The notes beneath the pieces were generated by a model that was given only the letters and a program-made list of their open reading frames with translations, had not been told where the DNA came from and did no database searches. A DNA stretch of 53,771 nucleotides from Microbacterium sp. MYb72 (GTDB lineage Bacteria > Actinomycetota > Actinomycetes > Actinomycetales > Microbacteriaceae), in the NCBI RefSeq assembly GCF_002979415.1, contig NZ_PCOT01000028.1, positions 1 to 53,771 of the forward strand, written 5' to 3'. The translations under genes and the position numbers were made by a program. Shown piece by piece: positions 34,225 through 41,824 of this stretch (position 1 is its first letter; each line of letters begins with the position of its first letter).

Positions 34225-35633
34225 GAGAACAATTCTCCCAGACGATCGCCGAGATGCCTGAGGCCTACGGAGTTTGATGACTTCACGAGGACCCTGTCCC
34301 CGTCGCGCAGCTCGGTGCGCAGATACTCGAATGCCGCATCCTGATCCGGCAGATGCACGGCCTCGCTGTCCCATGACCCCTCGCCGACGGCGGAGAGATA
34401 CAGCCGACGCGCCTCGGGTCCGACCACGACGATGCGCTGGATGTTGAGTCGCACCGCGAGCAGGCCGATGCGGTCGTGCTCCTCGCCCGCGGTCTCGCCG
34501 AGCTCGCTCATCGCGCCGAGGACCGCGACCGTGCGCTCCCCCGGTCCGGTGATCTGCGCGAGGGTCCTCAGGGCGGCCGCCATCGAGTCGGGGCTCGCGT
34601 TGTAGGCGTCGTTGATGATGCGGATGCTGTCGTTGCCCATCGGCTGCATGCGCCAGCGCTCGGCGATGTCGAGCGTCTCCAGGCGGGCGATCGCATCGGC
34701 GGCCGGGATGCCGAGTGCTCCGGCTGCCGCGATCGCGGCGAGGGCGTTGCTGATGTGATGGGCTCCGAGCACGCGCAGGTGCAGCGGCATCCGCTGTCCG
34801 TCCGCCTCGATGATGCAGGAGGTTCCGGATGCCGACACGACGAGGTCGTGGGCCCGCACGTCTGCCGCAGCGGTCTGGCCGAAGCCGATGACGCTCATGC
34901 CTCGGGACTCGGCGAGCTCGCGCATCGCTGCGACGCGCGGGTCGTCGAGGTTGAGCACGGCGACCCCGTTCGGCGTCGCCGCGGCGACCAGCTCCGATTT
35001 GGCCTTGGCGGTCTCCTCGATGCCTCCGAAGCCGCCCGCATGCGCCATGCCGACCATGAGGACGACGGCGACGTCGGGCTCGACGAGTCCCGCGAGACGC
35101 GCGATGCTGCCGGGAGCGGCGGCCCCGAACTCGCTGACCAGGTACCGGGTGCTCTCCGTGACGCGCAGCATCGTCACCGGCGCTCCGACCTCGTTGTTGT
35201 ACGAGTTGATCGGGGCGACCGTCTCGCCCTCGTCCGAGACGATGCGCGCGAGGAAGTTCTTCGTCGTGGTCTTGCCGTTGGATCCGGTGATGCCGACGAT
35301 CTTGAGATCTCCCCGCGCGCGCACGCGCGAGACGACCTCACGGGCGAGATCGGCGAGGGCTGCGACGGCGTCGGCCACGACGATCTGCGAGACCGGCTCG
35401 TCCACGGGATGCTCGACGATGGCGAGGCGGGCGCCCGCGGTCACAGCCGCGCCGACGAAGCGGTGGCCGTCGGTCTCGGCGCCGGGCTTGGCGACGAAGA
35501 TCGACCCCGCGGACATCGTGCGGGAGTCGGTGTCGACGACACCGTCCAGGACGGTCTCCGCCGTATCGGTTCCGATGAGGCGCAGCTCACCGCCGAGGAT
35601 GGCGGCGATCTCAGCGAGCGACAGGGCGATCAT
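34221..35633 (-). CDS. murF: UDP-N-acetylmuramoyl-tripeptide-D-alanyl-D-alanine ligase
   Basis: MurF adds D-Ala-D-Ala to complete the muropeptide. The 470-aa protein has the P-loop GITGSNGKTTTKN, the EFGAAAPGSI segment, NLDDPRV and the C-terminal NDAYNASPDSM, all MurF-like rather than MurE-like. GGAGATG precedes the ATG. It directly follows ftsI with a 31-base gap; murE, expected between them in most actinobacteria, is not present. Confidence 0.96.
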   Translation of the reverse strand: MIALSLAEIAAILGGELRLIGTDTAETVLDGVVDTDSRTMSAGSIFVAKPGAETDGHRFVGAAVTAGARLAIVEHPVDEPVSQIVVADAVAALADLAREVVSRVRARGDLKIVGITGSNGKTTTKNFLARIVSDEGETVAPINSYNNEVGAPVTMLRVTESTRYLVSEFGAAAPGSIARLAGLVEPDVAVVLMVGMAHAGGFGGIEETAKAKSELVAAATPNGVAVLNLDDPRVAAMRELAESRGMSVIGFGQTAAADVRAHDLVVSASGTSCIIEADGQRMPLHLRVLGAHHISNALAAIAAAGALGIPAADAIARLETLDIAERWRMQPMGNDSIRIINDAYNASPDSMAAALRTLAQITGPGERTVAVLGAMSELGETAGEEHDRIGLLAVRLNIQRIVVVGPEARRLYLSAVGEGSWDSEAVHLPDQDAAFEYLRTELRDGDRVLVKSSNSVGLRHLGDRLGELFS

Positions 35634-35664
35634 GACATCTCCAGGCGCGGCATGGGGGTGCCGG

Positions 35665-37443
35665 CTATTCGAACTTGGGAAGAAGGGCGTCCATGGGGAC
35701 GGTCGAGGGCATCACGCGGTAGGTCTTCATCACCTGCGTCATCGCCTTCTGGAAGGCGGATGCCGTCGCAGCGGACGATGTAACTCTAGTCGGCTGGTCG
35801 AGAGTGACGATCACGACGTACTGCGGATCGTCGACCGGCGCGAAGCCCACCATGCTGGTGTAGTAGACGCCCGACTTGTAGCCGCCGTTGCCGTCGGGGA
35901 TCTGCGCGGTACCGGTCTTGCTGGTCACCCGGTAGCCGGGAACCTTGATCCGCTCGGCGTTGCCACCCTGCACCGCGACGTTCTCCAGCATGCGCGTGAG
36001 CTCCGCAGCCGTCTCCGGCTTGATGATCTGCTCCTTCTTCGGTGCAGCCGCCTCGTGCACGGTGCCGGCGGCGTCGGTGCACGACTCGATGAGCGAGAGG
36101 TCGATCTTCTCTCCGCCGTTCGCGATGGCCTGGTATGCGCCGGCGATCTGCGGAGCGGTGACGGTGAAGTGCTGGCCGAAGGTCGTGGTGTACAGCGACT
36201 GGTTGTCCCATTCGCTGGTGGGGTGCAGTTCGCCGCCGGACTCGGCCGGGAATCCGACGGTCGGTGTGCCGACGCCGAAGCGCTGCAGGTAGTCGTAGCG
36301 CACGTCGGGGCTGACCATGGTGCCGAACTTCGACAGCGCGACGTTCGAGGAGTCGATCAGAGCCCCTGCGAGCGTGTAGTTGTAGGTCGGGTGCACGAAG
36401 GCGTCGTTGATGACGGCTCCGTTCTCGAACTTCTCCTTCGAGGAGGCGGTGACGGTGGGGCTGGTCGGCGTCACGCCGGCGTTCTCCATGATCGCCGCAG
36501 CCGTGACCGCCTTGAACGTCGAACCGGGCTCGAAGGGGTAGGTGAAGAGCTTGCTGCCCCAGGTGCTCGGCGCGGACGCATCGAGGTCGTTGGGGTCCAT
36601 CGTTGGCCACTCGGCGGCGACGCGGATCTTGCCGGTCTTGACGTCGACGACGGTGACGGTGCCGCCCTGTGCTCCCTGAGCCTGGGCCTCTTCCGCGATC
36701 ATCTGCGTCATGTACCACTGCAGATCGCTGTTGATCGTGAGCTGCACTGTGCCGCCGTTCACCGCATCCACCGTGCGCTCGCTGCCGGGGATCACGACGC
36801 CGTCCATGCCCTTGCGGTAGCTCTTCTCACCATTGCTGGGAGCGAGGCACTGTCCCTCCATCTTCTCGACGCCGGCCTGAGCCGTGCCGGAGCCGTCGAG
36901 GTAGCCGAGCAGGTTGCCCGCGACAGCGCCGTTCGGATACACCCGCTTCTCGCGCTTCTCGAAGTGGAGGTACGGCAACTTGAGTGCGCGCAGCTGCGTG
37001 TGCTGTTCGGCGTTCATGCTCTTGGCGAGCTGGTACCACTGCGTGTCGGGGTTCTCCGCCTGAGCGGCGGCGACGCCTGCGCGCAGCTCGTCGGCGTTCA
37101 GGCCCATGATCTCGGCGATCTTCGTGGAGGCCTCGGCCCACGGGAGCTTCGGCGGGTTCTTCTCGTTGTCCTCCACCGTCTTCATCGCCTTCGGGTCCAT
37201 GACGTAGTCGTAGACCGTGACGCTCTCGGCGAGCACCGTGCCGTCGGCGTCCACGATGTCCCCGCGCTGCCCGGGGATGGAGTCTCCCTCGCCGAGATAC
37301 TTCAGCGACTGGTTGACGTGCTCGTCGGCGCTCACGACCTGGATGTCGACCAGGCGCACGATGAACACGCAGAGGATCGACAGGATGACGGCGAGTGCGA
37401 CGACGGTGCGTCGCCGGGGACTCCGGGTGGCTCGTGTCGTCAT
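35665..37443 (-). CDS. ftsI: Septal penicillin-binding protein (FtsI/PBP3 class)
   Basis: This class B PBP is the septal transpeptidase partner of FtsW. The 592-aa protein has a short cytoplasmic N-terminus, one transmembrane helix (about 12-32), a PBP dimerisation domain and a transpeptidase domain. Active-site motifs are SxxK in GSTFKAVTA (near residue 307), SxN in DSSNVALSK (near 362) and KTG in TSKTGTAQ (near 506). GGAGAGAG precedes the ATG. A C-terminal PASTA domain is not evident. Confidence 0.95.
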   Translation of the reverse strand: MTTRATRSPRRRTVVALAVILSILCVFIVRLVDIQVVSADEHVNQSLKYLGEGDSIPGQRGDIVDADGTVLAESVTVYDYVMDPKAMKTVEDNEKNPPKLPWAEASTKIAEIMGLNADELRAGVAAAQAENPDTQWYQLAKSMNAEQHTQLRALKLPYLHFEKREKRVYPNGAVAGNLLGYLDGSGTAQAGVEKMEGQCLAPSNGEKSYRKGMDGVVIPGSERTVDAVNGGTVQLTINSDLQWYMTQMIAEEAQAQGAQGGTVTVVDVKTGKIRVAAEWPTMDPNDLDASAPSTWGSKLFTYPFEPGSTFKAVTAAAIMENAGVTPTSPTVTASSKEKFENGAVINDAFVHPTYNYTLAGALIDSSNVALSKFGTMVSPDVRYDYLQRFGVGTPTVGFPAESGGELHPTSEWDNQSLYTTTFGQHFTVTAPQIAGAYQAIANGGEKIDLSLIESCTDAAGTVHEAAAPKKEQIIKPETAAELTRMLENVAVQGGNAERIKVPGYRVTSKTGTAQIPDGNGGYKSGVYYTSMVGFAPVDDPQYVVIVTLDQPTRVTSSAATASAFQKAMTQVMKTYRVMPSTVPMDALLPKFE

Positions 37444-37475
37444 GGACTCTCTCCGTCAGATGGTGGTCGTGGGTG

Positions 37476-38042
37476 TCAGTGGGTCGTGGGGCTGGGAAGG
37501 CCGTCGGTGATCGCCGGCGGCAGCTGCTCTGTGGGCGTCGTCGCGTCCTCGGTCACGGGGCCGTCGGTCGCGTCGTTCGTCGGCGCCTGCAACAGGGAGT
37601 TGCTCACCGCTCCCGCTCCGTTCGGATCGACCGTCGAGGCCCATCCCGCGCCGGTGCCCGCACCGATCACGGCGCCGTCGCTGAGCCGCAGGTACGAAGG
37701 AGCGCCCGCCACGACCATGCCGAGAGCGGAGGCGCCCGTCGCCAGCGCCTGCGGGGAGCTCACTCCGGTGAGCTCCTCCTGCAGCGCCTGCGTGCGCAGG
37801 TTCAGATCCCCCTGCTGCGACGACAGGGAGGCCAGCGTGAAGGAGTCCTGGGTGATCGCGAGCGAGAGCCCGATCTGCGCGGCGCCGATCGCCATCGCTC
37901 CCCCGAGCGCGACGAGCGCGTAGGCGAGTTTCGGCTTGCGTCGAGCCCGCGGCGCGGTGACCGGCTCGAGACGCGCACGGGGCGCCCGAGACGGCGCCTC
38001 GGGGGCGACCTTGGGCGTGCGGACGACGGCGTTCAGACTCAT
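37476..38042 (-). CDS. ftsL: FtsL-like division protein
   Basis: The 188-aa protein has a basic cytoplasmic N-terminus (1-38), one transmembrane helix (about 39-60: [20 protein letters not shown]), a short coiled-coil-like stretch ([19 protein letters not shown]) and a low-complexity Thr/Pro/Ala tail. Sequence alone does not prove FtsL, but the fold pattern and the position between rsmH and ftsI are those of actinobacterial FtsL. The ATG overlaps the rsmH stop (ATGA). The ~100-residue tail after the coil is unusual for FtsL and may contact the outer wall. Confidence 0.75.
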   Translation of the reverse strand: MSLNAVVRTPKVAPEAPSRAPRARLEPVTAPRARRKPKLAYALVALGGAMAIGAAQIGLSLAITQDSFTLASLSSQQGDLNLRTQALQEELTGVSSPQALATGASALGMVVAGAPSYLRLSDGAVIGAGTGAGWASTVDPNGAGAVSNSLLQAPTNDATDGPVTEDATTPTEQLPPAITDGLPSPTTH

Positions 38043-38977
38043 GCGCTCTCCCGCACCTTCTCGGCTGCGCGCAGCCGTACCGGGATCGCACGCGGATTGC
38101 GCGCGCGCTCCTCGTCGTCGGCGAGCTCTGCTCCCCGCGTGATGATGCGGAACTTCGGTGCGTGCTCGGGAAGCTCGACCGGCAGCCCCTTCGGAGCGGT
38201 GGATGCCGCGCCCGCCGCGAACGCCTGCTTGACCAGGCGGTCTTCGAGGGACTGATAGGACATGACCACGATCCGCCCGCCGACCGCGAGCGCGTCCATC
38301 GCGGAAGGGATGGCGTCGGCGAGCACGTTGAGCTCGGCGTTCACCTCGATCCGCAGCGCCTGGAACACCCGCTTTGCGGGGTGCCCCGCGCGCTGAGCGG
38401 CCGCCGGTGTCGCGGCGATGAGGATCTCGACCAGCTCTCCCGATCGGGCGATCGGCTGCTTCTGCCGCGCATCGATGATGAAGCGCGCGTAGCGGCCGGC
38501 CAGTTTCTCCTCGCCGTATCGCTCGAAGATGCGACGGAGGTTTCCCTCGTTGTAGGTCGCGATGACCTCGGCGGCGGTGATGCCCTTCGTCTGATCCATG
38601 CGCATGTCCAGCGGCGCATCCTTCGAGTACGCGAAGCCGCGCTCGGCCTCGTCGAGTTGCAGGGAGGAGACGCCGAGGTCGAACAGGATGCCCGCGGCGC
38701 CCTGCGCGTGCAGGCCGATCTCGTCGTAGACCGTGTGCACGAGGGTGATGCGGTCCTTGAATCGGGCGAGCCGCTCCCCCGCGATGCGGAGGGCGTCGGT
38801 GTCGCGGTCGAGACCCACGAGGCGGATGTTCGGGAACCGCTCGAGCAGAGCCTCGGAGTGCCCGCCCATCCCGAGGGTGGCGTCGACGAGCACCGCTCCG
38901 TCCGCCTGGAGGGCGGGAGCGAGCAGCTCGATGCAGCGCTCGAGCAGGACGGGGGTGTGTATGTCTCGGAGGTTCAT
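38039..38977 (-). CDS. rsmH: 16S rRNA (cytosine1402-N4)-methyltransferase
   Basis: RsmH methylates C1402 of 16S rRNA in the decoding centre. The 312-aa protein has the SAM site [14 protein letters not shown], the GLDRD loop and [19 protein letters not shown], and ends with the family segment [15 protein letters not shown]. It sits second in the cluster after mraZ, as in most bacteria. Confidence 0.96.
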   Translation of the reverse strand: MNLRDIHTPVLLERCIELLAPALQADGAVLVDATLGMGGHSEALLERFPNIRLVGLDRDTDALRIAGERLARFKDRITLVHTVYDEIGLHAQGAAGILFDLGVSSLQLDEAERGFAYSKDAPLDMRMDQTKGITAAEVIATYNEGNLRRIFERYGEEKLAGRYARFIIDARQKQPIARSGELVEILIAATPAAAQRAGHPAKRVFQALRIEVNAELNVLADAIPSAMDALAVGGRIVVMSYQSLEDRLVKQAFAAGAASTAPKGLPVELPEHAPKFRIITRGAELADDEERARNPRAIPVRLRAAEKVRESA

Positions 38978-39079
38978 GATCTTTCTCGGGGTGACCTTCG
39001 GCTCTGATCCCCCTCCGCTGCTCGACCCGGCACCGGGGAAGTGTGTCGGGGCGGGAGCGGCGGGGCATCACAGCCGTGG

Positions 39080-39511
39080 TCAGAAGAGTCCCGGAATCAC
39101 CTCCTGCTCCAGCTCGGAGTAGGTCTCCTCGCCGGCGGCGAGGTAGGTGTTCCAGCTCTCGGCGTCCCAGATCTCGGCGTGTGCGCCGACACCGGTGACG
39201 ATGAGCTCCTTCTGAAGCCCGGCGTACTGACGCAGGTGAGCAGGGATGGTGATGCGGTTCTGGCTGTCGGGCATCTCCGCACTTGCACCGGAGAGGAACA
39301 GGCGCATGAAGTCGCGCGCCTGCTTGTTGGCGAGCGGCGCCTGACGGATCCGCTCGTGCATGGACTCGAACTCGGCCGTGCTGAAGACGTAGAGGCAGCG
39401 CTCCTGACCACGGGTGACGACGATGCCGCCGCCCAGGTCCTCGCGGAACTTCGCGGGCAGGATGACCCGCCCTTTGTCGTCCAGCTTCGGTGAGTGCGTA
39501 CCCAGCAGCAT
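39080..39511 (-). CDS. mraZ: Transcriptional regulator MraZ
   Basis: MraZ is a ring-forming DNA-binding protein that controls its own cluster by binding direct repeats upstream. The 143-aa protein has two SpoVT/AbrB-like halves, each with a DxxxR motif: [13 protein letters not shown] (about 10-22) and [13 protein letters not shown] (about 80-92). The start ATGCTGCTGGGT follows a G-rich ribosome site. Three 10-bp-spaced GTGG repeats lie 41-66 bases upstream, the expected MraZ box, and a larger array lies further up. Confidence 0.97.
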   Translation of the reverse strand: MLLGTHSPKLDDKGRVILPAKFREDLGGGIVVTRGQERCLYVFSTAEFESMHERIRQAPLANKQARDFMRLFLSGASAEMPDSQNRITIPAHLRQYAGLQKELIVTGVGAHAEIWDAESWNTYLAAGEETYSELEQEVIPGLF

Positions 39512-39551
39512 CGGCCATCACCCCCTCTCCGTCCGGCCAACTCGAGGTGCG

Positions 39552-39577
39552 CCCCACTTTACTCCACTTCCCTCCAC
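39552..39577 (-). promoter_or_regulatory. MraZ box: three GTGG(A/G)G repeats at 10-bp spacing
   Basis: On the - strand GTGGAG (39577-39572), GTGGAG (39567-39562) and GTGGGG (39557-39552), each preceded by AA. This is the arrangement known for MraZ operators, placed 41-66 bases before mraZ. Confidence 0.85.
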
Positions 39578-39631
39578 TTTCCTACGACAATTCGGTGAAA
39601 TACCAGCATCGTCCGGTCAGGGCACCCCAAG

Positions 39632-39643
39632 TTTCCGCGGAAA
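39632..39643. repeat. Perfect 12-bp palindrome upstream of mraZ
   Basis: TTTCCGCGGAAA lies between the MraZ box and the distal repeat array. It could be an operator for a dimeric regulator; no candidate is identified. Confidence 0.6.
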
Positions 39644-39649
39644 GACGCG

Positions 39650-39718
39650 GTGGAGGAGAGTGGAGTGCCAGTGGAGGACGGGTGGAAGCCCGTGGAGGAC
39701 GGCTCCAGCCCCCTCCAG
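39650..39718 (+). repeat. Distal phased array of five GTGGA(G/A) and two CTCCAG motifs
   Basis: On the + strand GTGGAG starts at 39650, 39660 and 39671, GTGGAA at 39682 and GTGGAG at 39692, so steps are 10 or 11 bp. CTCCAG follows at 39703 and 39713, again 10 bp apart. The first five are inverted relative to the MraZ box. All fall on one helical face. Confidence 0.75.
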
Positions 39719-39732
39719 CGCCACACCGGACA

Positions 39733-39766
39733 CGAAAAAGGCCCGGATGCTGAGCATCCGGGCCTT
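39733..39766 (-). terminator. Intrinsic terminator of the DUF3040 gene
   Basis: Perfect 13-bp arms (39738-39750 and 39754-39766) with a 3-nt loop are followed on the - strand by a run of five T. This ends the DUF3040 transcript and separates it from mraZ. Confidence 0.9.
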
Positions 39767-39781
39767 GAGAAGTTCTTGCGG

Positions 39782-40156
39782 TCAGTGACCGTCTTGGCGG
39801 CGATCCCATCGATCGTTCATGCGATCCATGAAGGAGGCCGAGTTCTGCTGCTGCTTCTTCGCGCGCTCGCGGGGAACGGCGGAGACGGGGCGTCGAACCG
39901 GGGTGACGGCGAGCATCACACCGCCGAGCATCGCGGCGAAGGCGACGACGCCGACCACGATCCCCCAGACGTCACCGAGGATGACGCCGACGATCAGACC
40001 GCCCACGCCTGCCAGGAGCAGCAGGGCTCCGTAGACGAGATTGCGATAGCTCAGAGTGCGGTCGCCGGTAGGCGCGCTCACGACATCCGCGTCGTTGTGG
40101 AGGAGATGGCGTTCCATCTCATCGAGCAGACGCTGCTCCTGTTCGGAGAGTGGCAT
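39782..40156 (-). CDS. DUF3040 family membrane protein
   Basis: The 124-aa protein starts with the family motif MPLSEQEQRLLDEMERHL, followed by two transmembrane helices (about 43-60 and 63-84) and a basic C-terminus. DUF3040 proteins are common in actinobacteria near mraZ; function is unknown. TAGAAT at 40184-40189 is a likely -10, and GAGGGGG precedes the ATG. It has its own terminator. Confidence 0.9.
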   Translation of the reverse strand: MPLSEQEQRLLDEMERHLLHNDADVVSAPTGDRTLSYRNLVYGALLLLAGVGGLIVGVILGDVWGIVVGVVAFAAMLGGVMLAVTPVRRPVSAVPRERAKKQQQNSASFMDRMNDRWDRRQDGH

Positions 40157-40240
40157 TTCGTCCCCCTCGGGTTTCTTCCGACCATTCTACGCGCGCCTCG
40201 GCGCCTCGGGGTAGCCGTTCGTGCCCGGATTCCCTTTACG

Positions 40241-40256
40241 TATGCTGGGAGTCGTG
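40241..40256 (+). promoter_or_regulatory. -10 element of a probable leaderless polyprenyl synthase transcript
   Basis: TATGCT at 40241-40246, 7 bases, then the GTG at 40254; TTCGTG sits 17 bases upstream as a poor -35. Confidence 0.5.
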
Positions 40257-41342
40257 CCGTCACCCACTCCCGTCCCCGACGCCGTCGCCGAACGCCTCGA
40301 TCTCTTCATCGAGAGGATGCGCGTCGAGTCCGTCGAGTACGGTCCCGACGCGGCCGCGATGCTCCACGCGGCCGCGGACACCCTCGTCGGAGGCAAGAGG
40401 CTGCGCGCCCGGTTCTGCCATTCGGGCTGGAGCGCCGTAGCACGGTTCCGCGACCGCGACGCCGCCGAGACCTCTTCTCTCTGGGACGTCTGCGCCGCAC
40501 TGGAGATCTTCCAGTCGGCCGCGCTGGTCCACGACGACCTGATCGACAACTCCGACACGCGACGGGGCCGGCCGGCCGCGCATCGCGCCCTCGAGGGTGC
40601 TCACGAGAGCTCGGGCTGGACCGGAGACGCCGCTGCGTTCGGACGCTCGGCAGCCATCCTGCTCGGAGACCTCCTCGTCGCGTGGAGCGACGATCTGCTG
40701 GAGGACGCGCTGGAGACGCATCCGCACGCCGCTCGCGTGCGACGGGAGTACGCACGGATGCGCCGCGATGTCACGGTCGGCCAATTCCTGGACATCGCGG
40801 AGGAGTCGGCATGGAGCGTGAACGCCGCCGACTCCCACGTCGAGCGCGCACTGCGCGTCGTCTCCCTGAAGTCGGCCCGCTACAGCATCGAGCAGCCGCT
40901 CGTGCTGGGCGCGTCCCTCGCGGGCGCGGACGAGGAGCAGCTGCGGGCGCTGCGCAGGTTCGGACATCCGGTGGGGATGGCGTTCCAGCTGCGGGACGAC
41001 GTCCTCGGCGTCTTCGGCGACACGGCGGTCACCGGCAAGCCGGCCGGAGACGATCTCCGTGAGGGCAAGCGCACCGTCCTCGTCGCACTGACGAGGCAGA
41101 CCCTCGACGCCTCCGCCAGGAATCTGTTCGACGAGATGCTCGGGGATCCGGATCTCGACGCGCAGCAGGTGTCCTTCCTGCAGGCGACGATCGACGGCTC
41201 CGGCGCCCTCGCCCGCGTCGAGGAGATGATCGACGCCTATGCGAAGGATGCCGACCGTGCGCTCTCGGGCGCTCGGCTCGACAACGCCGCCGTCAGCGGC
41301 CTGCGCGACCTCGCCAGGGCGGCGACGACGCGATCGGCCTGA
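40254..41342 (+). CDS. Polyprenyl diphosphate synthase (trans-isoprenyl, IdsA-like)
   Basis: The enzyme lengthens isoprenoid diphosphates by head-to-tail condensation with IPP. The 362-aa protein has both aspartate-rich motifs: the first in LVHDDLIDNSDTRRG (DDLID) and the second in FQLRDDVLGVFGD. GKRLRARF holds the IPP-binding Lys/Arg. Chain length cannot be read safely. I chose the GTG at 40254 because TATGCT lies 7 bases upstream; an in-frame ATG 12 bases earlier would overlap that element. The product could feed carotenoid, menaquinone or lipid carrier synthesis. Confidence 0.9.
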   Translation: MPSPTPVPDAVAERLDLFIERMRVESVEYGPDAAAMLHAAADTLVGGKRLRARFCHSGWSAVARFRDRDAAETSSLWDVCAALEIFQSAALVHDDLIDNSDTRRGRPAAHRALEGAHESSGWTGDAAAFGRSAAILLGDLLVAWSDDLLEDALETHPHAARVRREYARMRRDVTVGQFLDIAEESAWSVNAADSHVERALRVVSLKSARYSIEQPLVLGASLAGADEEQLRALRRFGHPVGMAFQLRDDVLGVFGDTAVTGKPAGDDLREGKRTVLVALTRQTLDASARNLFDEMLGDPDLDAQQVSFLQATIDGSGALARVEEMIDAYAKDADRALSGARLDNAAVSGLRDLARAATTRSA

Positions 41343-41702
41343 TCATGCGAGCGCGCGCGCGATGCGCCGCACCTCGCTCTTGTGCCCGGCGAGCAGCGCG
41401 GCGATCGGCGAGCGGCCGAGCGTCTCCTCTTCGCCGCGGAGCCAGTCGATGACCTCGTCGTCGCTGAACCCGGCGTCCTGCAGCGCGATGATGGTGCCGC
41501 GCAGCGACGGGAGCGGGTGGCCGTCCACGATGAACTCCGTGGGAACGGCGAAGACGCCGCTGCGCTTGGAGCCGATCAGGTAGTGCTCGTCGATCAGGCG
41601 GCGCACGCGGCCGAGCGGCACATCGAGCACCTCGACGAGATCGGGCATGGTCAGCCAGGCGGACTCGGTGGATGCAGCGACGTTCTCAGACACGTTGCCC
41701 AC
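41343..41702 (-). CDS. Rv2175c-like DNA-binding protein
   Basis: The ~119-aa protein has a winged-helix-like N-terminal part (WLTMPDLVEVLDVPLGRVRR) and the family segment FAVPTEFIVDGHPLPSLRGT. In M. tuberculosis Rv2175c is a DNA-binding substrate of kinase PknL, encoded next door; here a PASTA kinase lies 1.4 kb away with one gene between. The start is uncertain between the GTGs at 41702 (preceded by GAGGTGAG) and 41693. Its stop touches that of the convergent polyprenyl synthase with no gap. Confidence 0.85.
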   Translation of the reverse strand: MGNVSENVAASTESAWLTMPDLVEVLDVPLGRVRRLIDEHYLIGSKRSGVFAVPTEFIVDGHPLPSLRGTIIALQDAGFSDDEVIDWLRGEEETLGRSPIAALLAGHKSEVRRIARALA

Positions 41703-41732
41703 TATCTCACCTCTGCGCGCGCGGCGCATATC

Positions 41733-41768
41733 GTCACACCCGTCACATCTTTCACTTGAGTCACTATT
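41733..41768 (+). promoter_or_regulatory. Four 9-bp GTCAC direct repeats, MtrA-box-like
   Basis: GTCACACCC, GTCACATCT, TTCACTTGA and GTCACTATT follow one another without gaps, each 9 bp, 57 bases upstream of the LysM hydrolase gene. MtrA of mycobacteria is known to bind 9-bp direct repeats of GTCACAGCG type before wall hydrolase genes. The array also lies just upstream of the divergent Rv2175c-like gene. Confidence 0.6.
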
Positions 41769-41824
41769 GTTGACTTCTGTTTACTTACGTGTCAGCGTGG
41801 GCAGACGTCGAACAAGGGGGACCC

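Noticed and set aside
39650..39720. GTGGAG array read as a coding repeat (VEDG-like peptide)
   Set aside because: The frame has no ribosome site, runs antisense into DUF3040, and the 10-11 bp steps do not keep codon phase.
41703..41824. Cyclic di-AMP (ydaO) riboswitch before the LysM gene
   Set aside because: Such riboswitches are common before actinobacterial wall hydrolases, but the gap is only about 120 bases and the conserved riboswitch motifs are not seen.
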